Below, one piece after another: positions 1 to 9,983 of a DNA stretch of 64,000 nt. This DNA is from Colwellia sp. 12G3. Lineage in GTDB: Bacteria; Pseudomonadota; Gammaproteobacteria; Enterobacterales; Alteromonadaceae. Positions within the stretch are counted from its first letter, which is position 1. Each line of letters begins with the position of its first letter. Under the pieces are notes generated by a model. It had not been told where the DNA came from. It ran no database searches and worked only from the letters and a program-made list of their open reading frames with translations. The position numbers and the translations under genes were made by a program. The stretch spans positions 62,001 through 126,000 of the forward strand of contig NZ_PJAQ01000065.1 in assembly GCF_002836775.1 (NCBI RefSeq), written 5' to 3'.

Positions 1-113
1 AAAATAGCGACCATTAGACCCACGGCTAGACTCGGCAGGATAATAGCGCACACTAAAAGGATCACAAGTAATAATGCATCACCTAACATATCTACATAAA
101 TTTCTGGACCCAT
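1..113 (-). CDS. fliQ: Flagellar export apparatus protein FliQ, N-terminal part
   Basis: Reading the minus strand from the ATG at 111-113 gives a start MGPEIYVDMLGDALLLVILL followed by a second hydrophobic run; 37 complete codons are present before the window edge. FliQ is a small (about 90 aa) two-helix inner-membrane component of the flagellar type III export gate, working with FliP and FliR. It follows fliP on the same strand with a gap of about 64 nt, the standard order fliP-fliQ-fliR. The rest of the gene lies outside the window. Confidence 0.85.
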   Translation of the reverse strand, partial: MGPEIYVDMLGDALLLVILLVCAIILPSLAVGLMVAI

Positions 114-177
114 AAGCTGCTCTCTTTACTTATCTAACATTTTTAACAATATAATGAATAACGACTGAAAAACTAGG

Positions 178-936
178 TTAGGTTCCTAATCCGTAACTGG
201 TTGCGATAGTGCCAATAACTAAATTCCAGCCATCAACTAAAACAAATAGCATTAATTTAAAAGGTAAAGAGACTATCATTGGTGAAAGCATCATCATGCC
301 CATCGCCATTAAAATACTAGCAACAACTAAATCAATAATCAAAAAGGGAATAAAGAGTATGAAACCAATCTGAAAAGCCGTTTTTAATTCACTAATAATA
401 AAAGCAGGAATAATGACTGTCATGGGCAAATCAGTTGGTTTGTCAACTGTATCGATACCAGCCATTGACGCTAAAGTATCTAGATCTTTCACACGGGTTT
501 GCTCTAACATGAAGGCACGTAATGGCACCTTACCCAGGTTAATAGCTTCAGTGGTTGTTAATTCCTCTGATAAATATGGCTGAATTGCCGTTTTATCTAT
601 TTGATTATAAACAGGTGTCATAATAAAGAGTGTCATAAAAAGTGTTAAACCAATAATCACTTGATTTGACGGTGTTTGCTGAAGACCAAAGGCTTGTCGT
701 AAAATCGCCATCACCACAACAATACGGGTAAACGATGTCATCATAATAACCGCTGCTGGAATAAAACTCAGCGCAGTCATAAAGATCAAAATCTGTAGGT
801 TTACCGAATACTCTTGTGAGCCATCAGGGTTAGTAGTAAGTGTTAATGCTGATAGTGATAAATCTTCAGCAAAAGCTCCGAAACTCATACTGAGCAAACA
901 TAATACTATAATTGTTAATAACGAGATTCTTTTCAT
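178..936 (-). CDS. fliP: Flagellar export gate protein FliP
   Basis: FliP forms the pentameric core of the FliPQR export gate in the inner membrane. The protein (252 aa from the ATG at 934-936) has an N-terminal signal-like segment ending near SFGAFAED, then hydrophobic segments with family residues such as [20 protein letters not shown] and the C-terminal block [24 protein letters not shown] nine codons upstream is also open, but the ATG has a purine-rich GGGAAGA stretch upstream and gives the usual length. It lies between fliO and fliQ. Confidence 0.93.
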   Translation of the reverse strand: MKRISLLTIIVLCLLSMSFGAFAEDLSLSALTLTTNPDGSQEYSVNLQILIFMTALSFIPAAVIMMTSFTRIVVVMAILRQAFGLQQTPSNQVIIGLTLFMTLFIMTPVYNQIDKTAIQPYLSEELTTTEAINLGKVPLRAFMLEQTRVKDLDTLASMAGIDTVDKPTDLPMTVIIPAFIISELKTAFQIGFILFIPFLIIDLVVASILMAMGMMMLSPMIVSLPFKLMLFVLVDGWNLVIGTIATSYGLGT

Positions 937-1021
937 AGTTCGTTGGTCTTCCCTAAAAAACAACCTGATTTACAGTCGTTATAATGGCATTTATGAGTAA
1001 CAATTGTGAGCCTATTCAATA

Positions 1022-1585
1022 TTAAGACTTTTTAGCTAACAGAAAAGACAATAAACCTTTGGGTAACTCAGTTGCTTTTAACGTTTGAGTAGCTAAGGGC
1101 TCAGCCAAGTGCTCAATTAAGGTAACTTGTTGTGCGGTAACCCCTAGGAGCAACTGTTGTTCTCCTGCTTGAATGACAACGACACGCTCTTTAGCTCCTA
1201 ATGATAAACTCGTCACAATCTTTAACTGGCTAACATTTTGTTGACTAAAGTTAAAACGTTTAAGCACTAAAGCACAAATAATAATTAAGGCTAGCACCAT
1301 TAACAAAGATAAAATCATACTGCCAGCATCCATGTTAGCCATAACATGCTTCCCGACTTCAGGGCTATCACTAACAAGTGCTTGTGGAACAGAAATTTCC
1401 TGAGTTATATCTTGCTGTACCGAACGTTGAAGTGCCAGGCTTTCCTGTGCTGTTTGCTTATGGTTGACCGACTCTACAATAACACTTTTTGATAGCTCAT
1501 TTTCAGATACACTTTCTTGTGCTAAAACCACTAGAGACATTAAACAACAACTAAAAGCCAGTAATATTCGCATTGTTTTTACCAT
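1022..1585 (-). CDS. fliO: Flagellar biosynthesis protein FliO
   Basis: FliO is a poorly conserved scaffold that helps FliP assemble into the export gate. The 187-aa protein starts with a hydrophobic signal-like segment (residues 5-22), has a low-complexity periplasmic linker, one strong membrane helix at about residues 89-108 (SMILSLLMVLALIIICALVL) and a cytoplasmic domain with SLSLGAKERVVVIQAGEQQLLLGVT, the recognisable FliO core. It sits between fliN and fliP. A second ATG four codons downstream (1571-1573) is an alternative start; neither has a strong ribosome site. Confidence 0.85.
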   Translation of the reverse strand: MVKTMRILLAFSCCLMSLVVLAQESVSENELSKSVIVESVNHKQTAQESLALQRSVQQDITQEISVPQALVSDSPEVGKHVMANMDAGSMILSLLMVLALIIICALVLKRFNFSQQNVSQLKIVTSLSLGAKERVVVIQAGEQQLLLGVTAQQVTLIEHLAEPLATQTLKATELPKGLLSFLLAKKS

Positions 1586-1637
1586 ATTAATTTTATGTCT
1601 CTATTGAATTAGTACTTATTAAGCCATTTTGATTAAT

Positions 1638-2033
1638 TTATTTTAATTTTTTAATACGTTCAACTTGGCTAACCACATCGGTTAAGCGAATACCAAATTT
1701 ATCATTAACAACCACTACTTCACCATGTGCAATCAAGGTACCATTAACTAATACATCAAGTGATTCACCCGCGACTCGGTCTAATTCAACTACCGAACCT
1801 TGATTTAATTGTAATAAATTTCTGATGCTAATATTACTTCGACCTACTTCCATCGAAATAGTAACTGGAATATCTAAAATAGAATCAAGTTTTCGCTTCT
1901 CTTCACCGGTAATCGGCACATCATCGGGAGTTAACTCTTCCAGTTCAATTGCTTCAGCATCGGCTCTTGCTTCTGCTTGCTCATCTAATGCTTCATCCCA
2001 CATACTTAGATCTTCATCTTTATCGTCACTCAT
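1638..2033 (-). CDS. fliN: Flagellar motor switch protein FliN
   Basis: FliN is the lower C-ring protein that, with FliM and FliG, sets the direction of rotation and docks FliH during export. The 131-aa protein has an acidic N-terminal tail and a C-terminal SpoA fold (about residues 50-130) with the motifs LDIPVTISMEVGRSNISI, GSVVELDRVAGESLDVLVNG and VVVNDKFGIRLTDV. It lies just downstream of fliM (50-nt gap), the usual arrangement. Confidence 0.95.
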   Translation of the reverse strand: MSDDKDEDLSMWDEALDEQAEARADAEAIELEELTPDDVPITGEEKRKLDSILDIPVTISMEVGRSNISIRNLLQLNQGSVVELDRVAGESLDVLVNGTLIAHGEVVVVNDKFGIRLTDVVSQVERIKKLK

Positions 2034-2083
2034 ACCACAGGCCTCAATTTATAATTTTGTTCAAATAGGTCAACTTATACTAC

Positions 2084-3148
2084 TTATAAGTCATCTTCTA
2101 GCAGATGAAGCTCTGCATCACTATCAAGGCGTTTACCACCTTTAGTTAAGATAGTTAATTCAGATTTAGCTGATTCAGGTCGTTTAATTTTCGATTCGAT
2201 TTTCAATGCTATATTATCTCTACTTCGGCCTAATTTAGCTCTAAAAGACGGTAAGTCTTCAATTAGCACCGTAATGTGCTCAGGCATTTCAATCGGTATA
2301 ATATCCCCTGCCTTTAATTCCATCACTTGACTTAAGGTGAGGTCAACCTCAATAAACTTAGTATTAATGGTAACCGGTACATCCATAATTTCATCACGAA
2401 GCGCTTTAGACCAGCGCATATCAGTATCTTCTTTATCACTTTGTACACCCGCATCAAGTAATTCACGAATAGGTTCGAGCATAGAATAAGGCAATGCGAT
2501 GTGAAAATCACCACCGCCACCGTCTAATTCGATATGAAAAGAACTAATAACCACCACTTCGGTAGGGCTAACTATATTTGCCATTGATGGGTTAACTTCT
2601 GAATCTAGATATTCAAAAGAAACGTCCATGACAGGAGACCAAGCCTCTTTGTAATCTTCAAAAATAAGCTTTAATAGCATTTGAATAATACGGCGCTCTG
2701 TCGGAGTGAATTCACGGCCTTCTATCTTGGCATGGTAACGACCATCTCCACCAAAGAAATTATCTACCAGAATAAAAACTAAGCGAGCTTCCATAGTAAT
2801 TAGCGCGGTTCCCTTTAAAGGGCGAAAACGCACCATATTCAAGCTAGTAGGTACAAACAAAGTATGTATGTACTCACCAAACTTTATCATTTGAATACCA
2901 TTAATGGAGACTTCAGCAGTTCGACGCATCATATTAAATAAGCTAATACGCATATGGCGAGCAAAACGTTCATTAACCATTTCCAACGTTGGCATACGGC
3001 CACGCACAATACGATCTTGTGAAGAGAAATCATAATCAGAGGTACCATCTCGTGATTGGACGACATCCTCAATTACGTCTTCTTCTTCAACATCATCAAC
3101 ACCATGTAATAAGGCATCAATTTCGTCTTGGGATAATAAATCACTCAC
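2084..3148 (-). CDS. fliM: Flagellar motor switch protein FliM
   Basis: FliM is the middle C-ring protein that receives phosphorylated CheY. The first residues MSDLLSQDEIDALLHGV contain the conserved CheY-binding peptide (EIDALL); a CheC-like middle domain (about 45-240) includes MRISLFNMMRRTAEVSINGI, and a C-terminal SpoA domain (about 255-330) carries DVPVTINTKFIEVDLTLSQV. The length of 354 aa is normal. It lies between fliL and fliN. Confidence 0.96.
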   Translation of the reverse strand: MSDLLSQDEIDALLHGVDDVEEEDVIEDVVQSRDGTSDYDFSSQDRIVRGRMPTLEMVNERFARHMRISLFNMMRRTAEVSINGIQMIKFGEYIHTLFVPTSLNMVRFRPLKGTALITMEARLVFILVDNFFGGDGRYHAKIEGREFTPTERRIIQMLLKLIFEDYKEAWSPVMDVSFEYLDSEVNPSMANIVSPTEVVVISSFHIELDGGGGDFHIALPYSMLEPIRELLDAGVQSDKEDTDMRWSKALRDEIMDVPVTINTKFIEVDLTLSQVMELKAGDIIPIEMPEHITVLIEDLPSFRAKLGRSRDNIALKIESKIKRPESAKSELTILTKGGKRLDSDAELHLLEDDL

Positions 3149-3234
3149 TCGATAATCTCTTCATATTTACTTTGCTTTTCTTAAGGTTAAGCTTAACTAG
3201 AATGATGGGTATTTCAGCCAAGAAACTTAGCTGA

Positions 3235-3789
3235 CTATTGCATGACAAAACCGGTAAAAAGTACTTTTTCAACCGTTTTATCACCTTCTACATCTGTCAT
3301 GATTTTCTGAACTGCTGCTAAAGATTGCTGTTTTAAAGACGTTTTTCCGGCACTTGTCGCTAAATCATCAGCATTGGCTTGCGAGAATATGCCGAGCAAG
3401 GTACTTTCTATCAATGGAATATGCATTTTAGCATTTTCTTCATTATTGCCACCGCGAACAAGTAACTGTACACGTATTTCAACAAAACGATCTCGAGCGG
3501 CGCCAGGCACATTAAAGCGAAATGGTCTTGGCATTGGCACATAAAGTGCGCTCCCCAACTTTGCCCCCGAAGCCGCTTTAACCGCTGTAGTTTCTCCATT
3601 ACTACTATCAAGTGCAGCAGCTAGCTGTGCTTCACTACTATCACCACCAGACATAAAGAAAAAGTAAGCTCCTACACCACCGCCGAGTAAAACAACCACA
3701 GCAATAATGATAATCATCATTTTTTTCTTTTTGCCTGATTTGTCTAGCTCTAATTCGCCTTCTTTGCCATTTTCTTTTTCGTCTGCCAT
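3235..3789 (-). CDS. fliL: Flagellar basal body-associated protein FliL
   Basis: FliL is a single-span inner-membrane protein around the stators. The 184-aa protein has a charged Lys/Glu-rich cytoplasmic N-terminus, one membrane helix at about residues 25-46 (MMIIIIAVVVLLGGGVGAYF), and a periplasmic FliL domain with RFRFNV-like residues and FVEIRVQLLVRGG. It ends in FTGFVMQ, typical of the family. It lies between fliK and fliM. Confidence 0.93.
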   Translation of the reverse strand: MADEKENGKEGELELDKSGKKKKMMIIIIAVVVLLGGGVGAYFFFMSGGDSSEAQLAAALDSSNGETTAVKAASGAKLGSALYVPMPRPFRFNVPGAARDRFVEIRVQLLVRGGNNEENAKMHIPLIESTLLGIFSQANADDLATSAGKTSLKQQSLAAVQKIMTDVEGDKTVEKVLFTGFVMQ

Positions 3790-3940
3790 GAGAACCCTTA
3801 AAATTTTATCGCCACAAATAGTGATTATAATAAGTGACTAATTAATGACAAATTAATGACATAGTATTTATTGATAGACTATATCCTTGAATAGTCTTCT
3901 AGCCAATGTGTTTTCATCAACTTCACTTCATTTTGAACGA

Positions 3941-5989
3941 TTAAGCATAGTAATCTACGCTAGTTGCAGAAGAATCGAACAATTGCGCCGATAAAATGTG
4001 CTCTACATTATGCTCATCTTTTTGAGTTCCGTTTGTTAAAATATCTCTATTGCCATTATTTTGCTGCAAGTTTTGTTCATCATTGTTTTGCTGCTGATTT
4101 TGTTGCTCAACATTAGCGTCACCTACATCAACACCTTGCTCTGATAACATATCTCTTAATTTGTGCATATTCTGTTCTAGTGCATCTTTTGCTTGCTGAT
4201 TTTGCACAACAAAATTAACTGAAGCTTGCTCACCTTGTAAGTTAACGCGCACTTGCATATTACCAAATTCTGGCGGATCTAATGTTATGTCAAACTGCTG
4301 CAACTTCTGATTAATGGTCATCATCACTTTATCTTTTACCGCATCGGCAAAATCTTTTCTAAAAATAGAGATGGTTTCTTGCTGAAGCTGAATATTATTT
4401 TTCTGTATCTGTGCGGTATCACTAGCAACATTATGATTGAGTACTTCAGACACTTGATGCTCAAGGTAAGCATCATTACTTTGTTTCGTTTGCATCGCTT
4501 GCACTGTTTGAGTTTGTAATTCAGATACAGAACGTATTGCAATATTATCTATAACTTTACTGTTTGTTTTTACACCTTGTTCTTTGGGCTGTTCTTCAGC
4601 AAAAAGCATTGGTTCGATATGCTCTTCACCTGCACCTTCAAGGGCTTGTTGCTCACTAATCGCTGACTGTACTTTTTGTTGGGCCTGAATTTGCTGTAAT
4701 GCCTGTAATTGAGCACTTGTTATCACTGGTTGTTTGTCTTGATTCGCCACTGATTGTTCTTTGGAAATATTCTCAACTGTAGCTTGTGAATTTCGCTCTA
4801 CTATCAGTTTATCAACATTAACTGTACTTAACTGCGATGTCCCCGAATCACTCTTATTCGGCTTAACATTTAAAAAATCTGACGAAACATCACTCTTTTT
4901 TGTTGAAGGAATAAGAGTATCTTCAACTGTTTCAGAGGCCAATTCGGCATCTATTTCACCTTGGGGTTTAACGAGTAAATTTTCTTTATTTCCAGCTTGA
5001 GTTATTTTTTGCTGAGATATCTCATCTTTAACAACTGAAACTTTAGCCGAATTGGCTATGTTCTCAGTGATAGATTCGTCCTTGCCAACTTCCTCAACAG
5101 GCAATTGGTATAAGCCAGAGTCTACTTGCTCTGTAAGCAAGCTTTTACTCGCTAGTGATACACCCGAGGCAACATCAGTGATGCTATTATTGTTCAGTTT
5201 CGCATTAGCTAACTGGGCATTCATTAACTGCTCGCTGGTAATACTTTCACTTTTTATAAAACCTTGCTGAGATTGTAATGATAATTGGTAATCTTTTAAT
5301 GCTTGACCACTTAATTGCGTATTCAAAACATTGTTATTATTTAGCTGCGTACGCGCTAGTAGTTCGTCTTTAGAAAATGCTTTTAACTTATGCTCACTCG
5401 TGAGGTCAGGATTATCTTGCGACGAAGACACGGCAACAACTTCGGCCTTTGCATTTTTACTCATAATTGTTGCATCATCAACGTTGATATTTGCATCATT
5501 TACTTGACCTAAATTAGCATTAAATGTGTCCTTACCTGCCTTAGTTTTATCACCCTTCTCAGCTAAGGTTTGGTCACTATTATAAAGTAATGCCATAAAC
5601 TGTTCAGATTCAGTTAAAGGTTCATTATTTGTTGAAGAATCTTTATTCGCCTCATTTTCTTTTGTCTGGATTTCATCTACAGGAGCTTCTCCACTGGTAT
5701 TACTAGCACTCTGTGATTGCTTAGCGCTATTTTCTTGGCGACTATTAGTCTCATCGATGTCATTTTTGCCGTTGCCGGCAATGGTTTTACCATCAGTTGC
5801 CATGGCATCTTGCTCAGCTGCTGTAGACTCTTTTCGGCTATTCGCTTTATTTTCTTCTGGAAGGTGTTGCTCAACTAAACTAAAAAAATCAGTATTTTTA
5901 TTGCTGCCAGCGGAAGCGTTTGATGATTCTTTATTCTTTAAATCAGCATCTTGCGAGACAAAAACAGGTAAAACATTCACTGGTTGCAT
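3941..5989 (-). CDS. fliK: Flagellar hook-length control protein FliK
   Basis: FliK is the exported ruler that measures the hook and switches export from hook to filament proteins. The long 682-aa protein has a low-complexity Q/N/S/E-rich N-terminal and middle part (about 1-550), expected for the poorly conserved ruler segment, and a conserved C-terminal switching domain (about 555-640) with LTLDPPEFGNMQVRVNLQGE and VNFVVQNQQAKDALEQNMHKL. A Gln/Asn-rich tail follows. The gene begins a group (fliK-L-M-N-O-P-Q) with its own sigma-54-like site upstream. It is longer than enteric FliK (about 400 aa), as in other marine species. Confidence 0.92.
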   Translation of the reverse strand: MQPVNVLPVFVSQDADLKNKESSNASAGSNKNTDFFSLVEQHLPEENKANSRKESTAAEQDAMATDGKTIAGNGKNDIDETNSRQENSAKQSQSASNTSGEAPVDEIQTKENEANKDSSTNNEPLTESEQFMALLYNSDQTLAEKGDKTKAGKDTFNANLGQVNDANINVDDATIMSKNAKAEVVAVSSSQDNPDLTSEHKLKAFSKDELLARTQLNNNNVLNTQLSGQALKDYQLSLQSQQGFIKSESITSEQLMNAQLANAKLNNNSITDVASGVSLASKSLLTEQVDSGLYQLPVEEVGKDESITENIANSAKVSVVKDEISQQKITQAGNKENLLVKPQGEIDAELASETVEDTLIPSTKKSDVSSDFLNVKPNKSDSGTSQLSTVNVDKLIVERNSQATVENISKEQSVANQDKQPVITSAQLQALQQIQAQQKVQSAISEQQALEGAGEEHIEPMLFAEEQPKEQGVKTNSKVIDNIAIRSVSELQTQTVQAMQTKQSNDAYLEHQVSEVLNHNVASDTAQIQKNNIQLQQETISIFRKDFADAVKDKVMMTINQKLQQFDITLDPPEFGNMQVRVNLQGEQASVNFVVQNQQAKDALEQNMHKLRDMLSEQGVDVGDANVEQQNQQQNNDEQNLQQNNGNRDILTNGTQKDEHNVEHILSAQLFDSSATSVDYYA

Positions 5990-6106
5990 AATAACCCCAA
6001 TAACTTAAATCAATTTTAATGGTTTTAATTAGAACAATAAATCCGCGTATTGTTAGTACAGCGCGTCTTAGCATTCTCAGGTTTTCTTTCTAACTATGGA
6101 AAATAG

Positions 6107-6125
6107 AGCAAAAATCATTCCACTT
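6107..6125 (-). promoter_or_regulatory. Sigma-54-like promoter before fliK
   Basis: On the minus strand the site reads AAGTGGAATGATTTTTGCT, with the GG and GC dinucleotides ten bases apart as in the -24/-12 consensus. It lies in the fliJ-fliK gap about 120 nt before the fliK ATG, consistent with an FlrA/FlrC-controlled flagellar unit. Motif match only. Confidence 0.45.
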
Positions 6126-6166
6126 CATCATGATGACCAAATAGATAAACTTACTACCATAGATGT

Positions 6167-6610
6167 TTAGCGATTTGGACGGCGAATATATTGCTGCGTC
6201 GCTATTTCATCAAACATTTTTTGTTCCGATTTATCAGCTGCCACGGCTATTATTTTCAAACGCTTATCACGTAATAACTCAACGGCTTTAACTTTTTGTC
6301 TTTGCTTAAACCAGATATTCTTACTTTGCTCTACCAATGCTTTTGCTTGTCGCGTGGCTATTTCAACTTGTTTAGACGCGGTATCAAGCTTGCCAATAAA
6401 GGCATGGTAATGGCTATAGGTGGCGCTATCTAAACCGTGTTCAGCTCTTTGACTTAAACGTTTCATGTATTCTAAACGATAGTCCGCAACGCCTTGTAAC
6501 CGATTAATATTCTGTTGATATTCATTTTCAGCAATCTTTAATTGATCAGCGCAACGTTGCTCGTTGTCACGTTCATACTTTAAAATGGTATCAAGTTGCT
6601 TCATTGGCAT
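6167..6610 (-). CDS. fliJ: Flagellar export chaperone FliJ
   Basis: FliJ is the coiled-coil stalk subunit of the export ATPase, binding the FliI hexamer and FlhA. The product is almost wholly helical and charged, starting MPMKQLDTILKYERDNEQRC. From the ATG at 6608-6610 the length is 147 aa, the family norm; the reading frame stays open 16 codons further to a TTG, which I reject. It lies directly downstream of fliI (79-nt gap). Confidence 0.9.
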   Translation of the reverse strand: MPMKQLDTILKYERDNEQRCADQLKIAENEYQQNINRLQGVADYRLEYMKRLSQRAEHGLDSATYSHYHAFIGKLDTASKQVEIATRQAKALVEQSKNIWFKQRQKVKAVELLRDKRLKIIAVAADKSEQKMFDEIATQQYIRRPNR

Positions 6611-6689
6611 GCTGAGTACTCTTTCTATCAATCTTTTTGGTTCAATGCTTTTTATCAAAAAGTATAATGTTTTGACTATCGATTATTGA

Positions 6690-8039
6690 CTACTGATTAT
6701 TATGAGCATGTGCTGCTGCGATGATTTCTTTCATTTGAGCAATACTTTGATCATACGGAATAACTTCACTAATTTTTTGTTGTAAAAAGAAGTTAATTAC
6801 CGGTAGCACGTTTATTGCCTGATCAATACGAGGGTCATTACCTTTGGTATAAGCACCTATCGCAATGAGATCTTTATTTTGTTGATAAAGGGCATACATT
6901 TGCTTTAATTGTTTTGCTAATTCTTGATGGTCATCGCTCGTAACCATTGGCATTACCCTAGAGATAGAGCCTTCAATATTTACCGCGGGATAATGCCCCG
7001 CATCAGCTAACTCTCGAGACAATACAACATGTCCATCTAAAATAGCACGAGCAGCATCAGCTACAGGGTCTTGCAAATCATCGCCCTCTGTTAATACCGT
7101 ATAAAAAGCAGTAATTGATCCTTGCCCTTCTCCACCATTGCCTGCACGTTCAACTAACTGAGGTAATTTAGAAAAAACTGATGGCGGATATCCTTTTGTT
7201 GCTGGCGGCTCGCCAACGGCTAAAGCAATTTCACGTTGTGCTTGTGCGTAACGTGTTAATGAATCAAGTAATAACAAAACATTTAAGCCTTGATCACGAA
7301 AGTACTCACTAATTTGTACTGCAGTTTCACAGCCTTTAAGACGCATTAAGGGGGAGTTATCGGCGGGCGCCGCAACAACAACGGCTCGCTTTAGCCCTTC
7401 ATCACCTAAAATCTCTTCGATAAATTCTTTGACTTCCCGGCCACGTTCGCCAACCAAGCCTACAACGACAACATCGGCCGTTGTGCCACGTGTCATCATA
7501 CCCATCAATACACTTTTACCGACACCTGAGCCAGCAAAAAGCCCCATGCGCTGACCTTTCCCGATACTGATGAAACTATTGATAGAACGAACCCCTACAT
7601 CAAGTACTTCAGTAATGGCTCGTCGTGACAATGGATTAATTGGTCTACTGTCATGGTGATAGTCATCATCAGACTTGATAGGTCCTTTACCGTCAAGTGG
7701 TTTGCCTACGCCGTTAATTACACGACCGAGTAGATCCATTGATAAAGGTACTTTAGCTTTACTCGATATAGGTAATACTCGCGCGCCTGGCATAACACCA
7801 CGCAGACTTTCTTCTGGCATTAAATAGGTGATATCTTGAGCAAAGCCAACCACTTCTGCTAATAAATCGCCATGTGCCGTTTCAACGAGGCATTGGCTAC
7901 CCACAGGCGCTTTAACACCAACAGCTTCTAATGTTAAACCGACAACACGGACAAGTCTGCCCGCAACGGGGGCTTTGAAGTTATGAATAAATTGCTGACT
8001 TTTTTGTAAGCGCTCGGTTAAGCGTAAGCTATCAACCAT
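6690..8039 (-). CDS. fliI: Flagellum-specific ATPase FliI
   Basis: FliI energises unloading of export substrates. The 449-aa protein is a RecA/F1-beta-type ATPase: Walker A in GLFAGSGVGKSVLMGMM (about 165-181), Walker B near LNVLLLLDSLTRYAQAQREI, and the FliI/YscN signature PPSVFSKLPQLVERAG. It sits between fliH and fliJ, its regulator and stalk partner. Confidence 0.97.
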   Translation of the reverse strand: MVDSLRLTERLQKSQQFIHNFKAPVAGRLVRVVGLTLEAVGVKAPVGSQCLVETAHGDLLAEVVGFAQDITYLMPEESLRGVMPGARVLPISSKAKVPLSMDLLGRVINGVGKPLDGKGPIKSDDDYHHDSRPINPLSRRAITEVLDVGVRSINSFISIGKGQRMGLFAGSGVGKSVLMGMMTRGTTADVVVVGLVGERGREVKEFIEEILGDEGLKRAVVVAAPADNSPLMRLKGCETAVQISEYFRDQGLNVLLLLDSLTRYAQAQREIALAVGEPPATKGYPPSVFSKLPQLVERAGNGGEGQGSITAFYTVLTEGDDLQDPVADAARAILDGHVVLSRELADAGHYPAVNIEGSISRVMPMVTSDDHQELAKQLKQMYALYQQNKDLIAIGAYTKGNDPRIDQAINVLPVINFFLQQKISEVIPYDQSIAQMKEIIAAAHAHNNQ

Positions 8040-8096
8040 AGAATCTATTTACCTTAAAATAAACATTCAACATATAAGAATATGACGCTCAATTAA

Positions 8097-8888
8097 TTAA
8101 GAGCTTTGGTGTAAAGCATTCTGCAAGAAAGGTTCCAGCACTTGCTTTAATCTAGCCTTCATCTGTAAATCAATATTTGATGTGCTGTTTTCTATTTGAC
8201 AACTGCCTTGAGCTACTTGTGGCGCAGGTAATAATCGCCAGCCTTGTTGGGCAATGTGTTCTGCACCAAATTGAGCTTCTACCAGCTTAATATCAATGGG
8301 ATTCAAGTATATTTGTGTCTGCGCGTCGCTGCTAGGCAAACTTTTGATACCCGTTGCAATCGCCGCCATTAAAATGTCAGGGTTGGTTTTTGCTTCATGT
8401 AAAACTACCGCTTCAGTCAATTGTAAAACTAAATTAAGTAATTGCTCTTCGACATTTTTTTCCACGCTGGCAAGCGGCTGATGTAATTGATCAATTAGAC
8501 TTTGCCAATTCGAACTTTGTTCGTCAATGTGATCCTTGCCTTGTGCTAAACCTTGTTCAGTACCTTCTGTTATTCCCTGTGCCAGACCTTCTTCCAAACC
8601 TTTAGCTTTACCTTCTTCATAACCTTTAGCAAAACCTTCTTCTTTTCCTTGACCAAATCCTTCATCACTTGCCGCTTGACGAATTTCTTCAATATCTTGG
8701 GCAGTTAAGGGTTGAGGTTCTACTTCTTCAGGCTCTGGAGGCTCATATACCCAGTTGTTTTTTTTACCTAAAGCGTTTGTTTTCTCGTTATCTTGAACAC
8801 TGGCTTGCTTTTGCACACTGGGCAGAGACCAAACATCTGTCACGTCTTCTTGAGACGCTTTAATAATACGGATAGGTGATTTACTCAT
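8097..8888 (-). CDS. fliH: Flagellar export ATPase regulator FliH
   Basis: FliH holds FliI in check and tethers it to FliN. The 263-aa protein has an acidic and proline-rich N-terminus, a run of GxxxG-type repeats in about residues 75-120 (GFGQGKEEGFAKGYEEGKAK and onward), the hallmark of FliH, and a C-terminal V-ATPase-E-like domain. It lies between fliG and fliI. Confidence 0.93.
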   Translation of the reverse strand: MSKSPIRIIKASQEDVTDVWSLPSVQKQASVQDNEKTNALGKKNNWVYEPPEPEEVEPQPLTAQDIEEIRQAASDEGFGQGKEEGFAKGYEEGKAKGLEEGLAQGITEGTEQGLAQGKDHIDEQSSNWQSLIDQLHQPLASVEKNVEEQLLNLVLQLTEAVVLHEAKTNPDILMAAIATGIKSLPSSDAQTQIYLNPIDIKLVEAQFGAEHIAQQGWRLLPAPQVAQGSCQIENSTSNIDLQMKARLKQVLEPFLQNALHQSS

Positions 8889-8924
8889 AAAAAGACCTTT
8901 TATACTAAACGGATTAGTTTATTG

Positions 8925-9983
8925 TTATAAGAACTCATCGCCGCCACCGCCGCCGCCAAGCATAATTTCACCCGCGTCAGATAATCGTCGGGCAACAGAT
9001 AAAATTTCTTTTTGTGCCGCTTCAACTTCACTAATTCGTACTGGTCCCATCGCTTCTAGATCATCCATCATCATTTCTGCAGCACGTTTTGACATGTTAC
9101 TCATTATTTTTTCTTTTAATGCCTCATCGGTACCTTTAATTGCTTTCATCAAGGCCTCTTGTTGCACTTCACGTAGGATAGCCTGCATACCACGGTCATC
9201 AACATCAGCAAGGTTTTCAAAGACAAACATTAAATCTTGAATTTGCTGACTCATCTCTTCATCATTTTCGCGAATTGAATCCATCAACATACCTTCAACA
9301 TTAGACTCTAGGTAGTTCATAATATCTGCAGCCGCTTTTAAGCCACCCATTTTCGCAGCTTGCGCGCCAGCTTGACCCGCAAATTGTTTCTCCATGATTT
9401 CATTCAACTCTTGTAATGCCGCGGGTTGTACTTCTTCCAAATTGGCAATACGCATCATTAAGTCTAAACGAACTTTATCGGTAAACTGACTCATAATTTC
9501 CGCTGACTGCTCAGGCTCAAGATAGGAAAGCACAATAGTTTGAATTTGAGGATGTTCATTACGAATAATATTTGCTACTTGTTTAGAATCCATCCATTTC
9601 AAAGAATCTAAACCTTTAGCACCACCACCCATGACTATTTGGTCAATTAAGTTACCTGCTTTATCTTCACCCAATGCCGCGGTTAACGCTTTACGAACAA
9701 ACTCTTCGCTTTGGAAACCAATGGTGGAGAAATTTTGTATTTCATGAATAAATAACTTATGAACAGCGGTGATTTTTTCTTGAGTAAAATCCGTCATCGC
9801 CGCCATCACAGTGCCCACTTGCTGCACTTGCTTGGGTTCAAGGTGTTTTAGAATTTGTGCTGCATCTTCTTCAGATAGACTAAGCAGTAATATTGCTGCT
9901 TTTTCAGAGCCTTCTAATTTGTCTACATCAAAGCCTGTAGGCGCTGCGGCTAATTCGCCGATTTCTTGTTTGTCATCACTCAT
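8925..9983 (-). CDS. fliG: Flagellar motor switch protein FliG
   Basis: FliG is the rotor protein contacting the stator. Its 352 aa carry the N-terminal FliF-binding domain (KAAILLLSLSEEDAAQILKH), the middle domain with the EHPQ motif (NEHPQIQTIVLSYLEPEQ), and the C-terminal torque domain with the charged helix (DVDDRGMQAILREV). The tail ends in a glycine run and DEFL. The start overlaps the end of fliF by 8 nt, implying translational coupling. Confidence 0.97.
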   Translation of the reverse strand: MSDDKQEIGELAAAPTGFDVDKLEGSEKAAILLLSLSEEDAAQILKHLEPKQVQQVGTVMAAMTDFTQEKITAVHKLFIHEIQNFSTIGFQSEEFVRKALTAALGEDKAGNLIDQIVMGGGAKGLDSLKWMDSKQVANIIRNEHPQIQTIVLSYLEPEQSAEIMSQFTDKVRLDLMMRIANLEEVQPAALQELNEIMEKQFAGQAGAQAAKMGGLKAAADIMNYLESNVEGMLMDSIRENDEEMSQQIQDLMFVFENLADVDDRGMQAILREVQQEALMKAIKGTDEALKEKIMSNMSKRAAEMMMDDLEAMGPVRISEVEAAQKEILSVARRLSDAGEIMLGGGGGGDEFL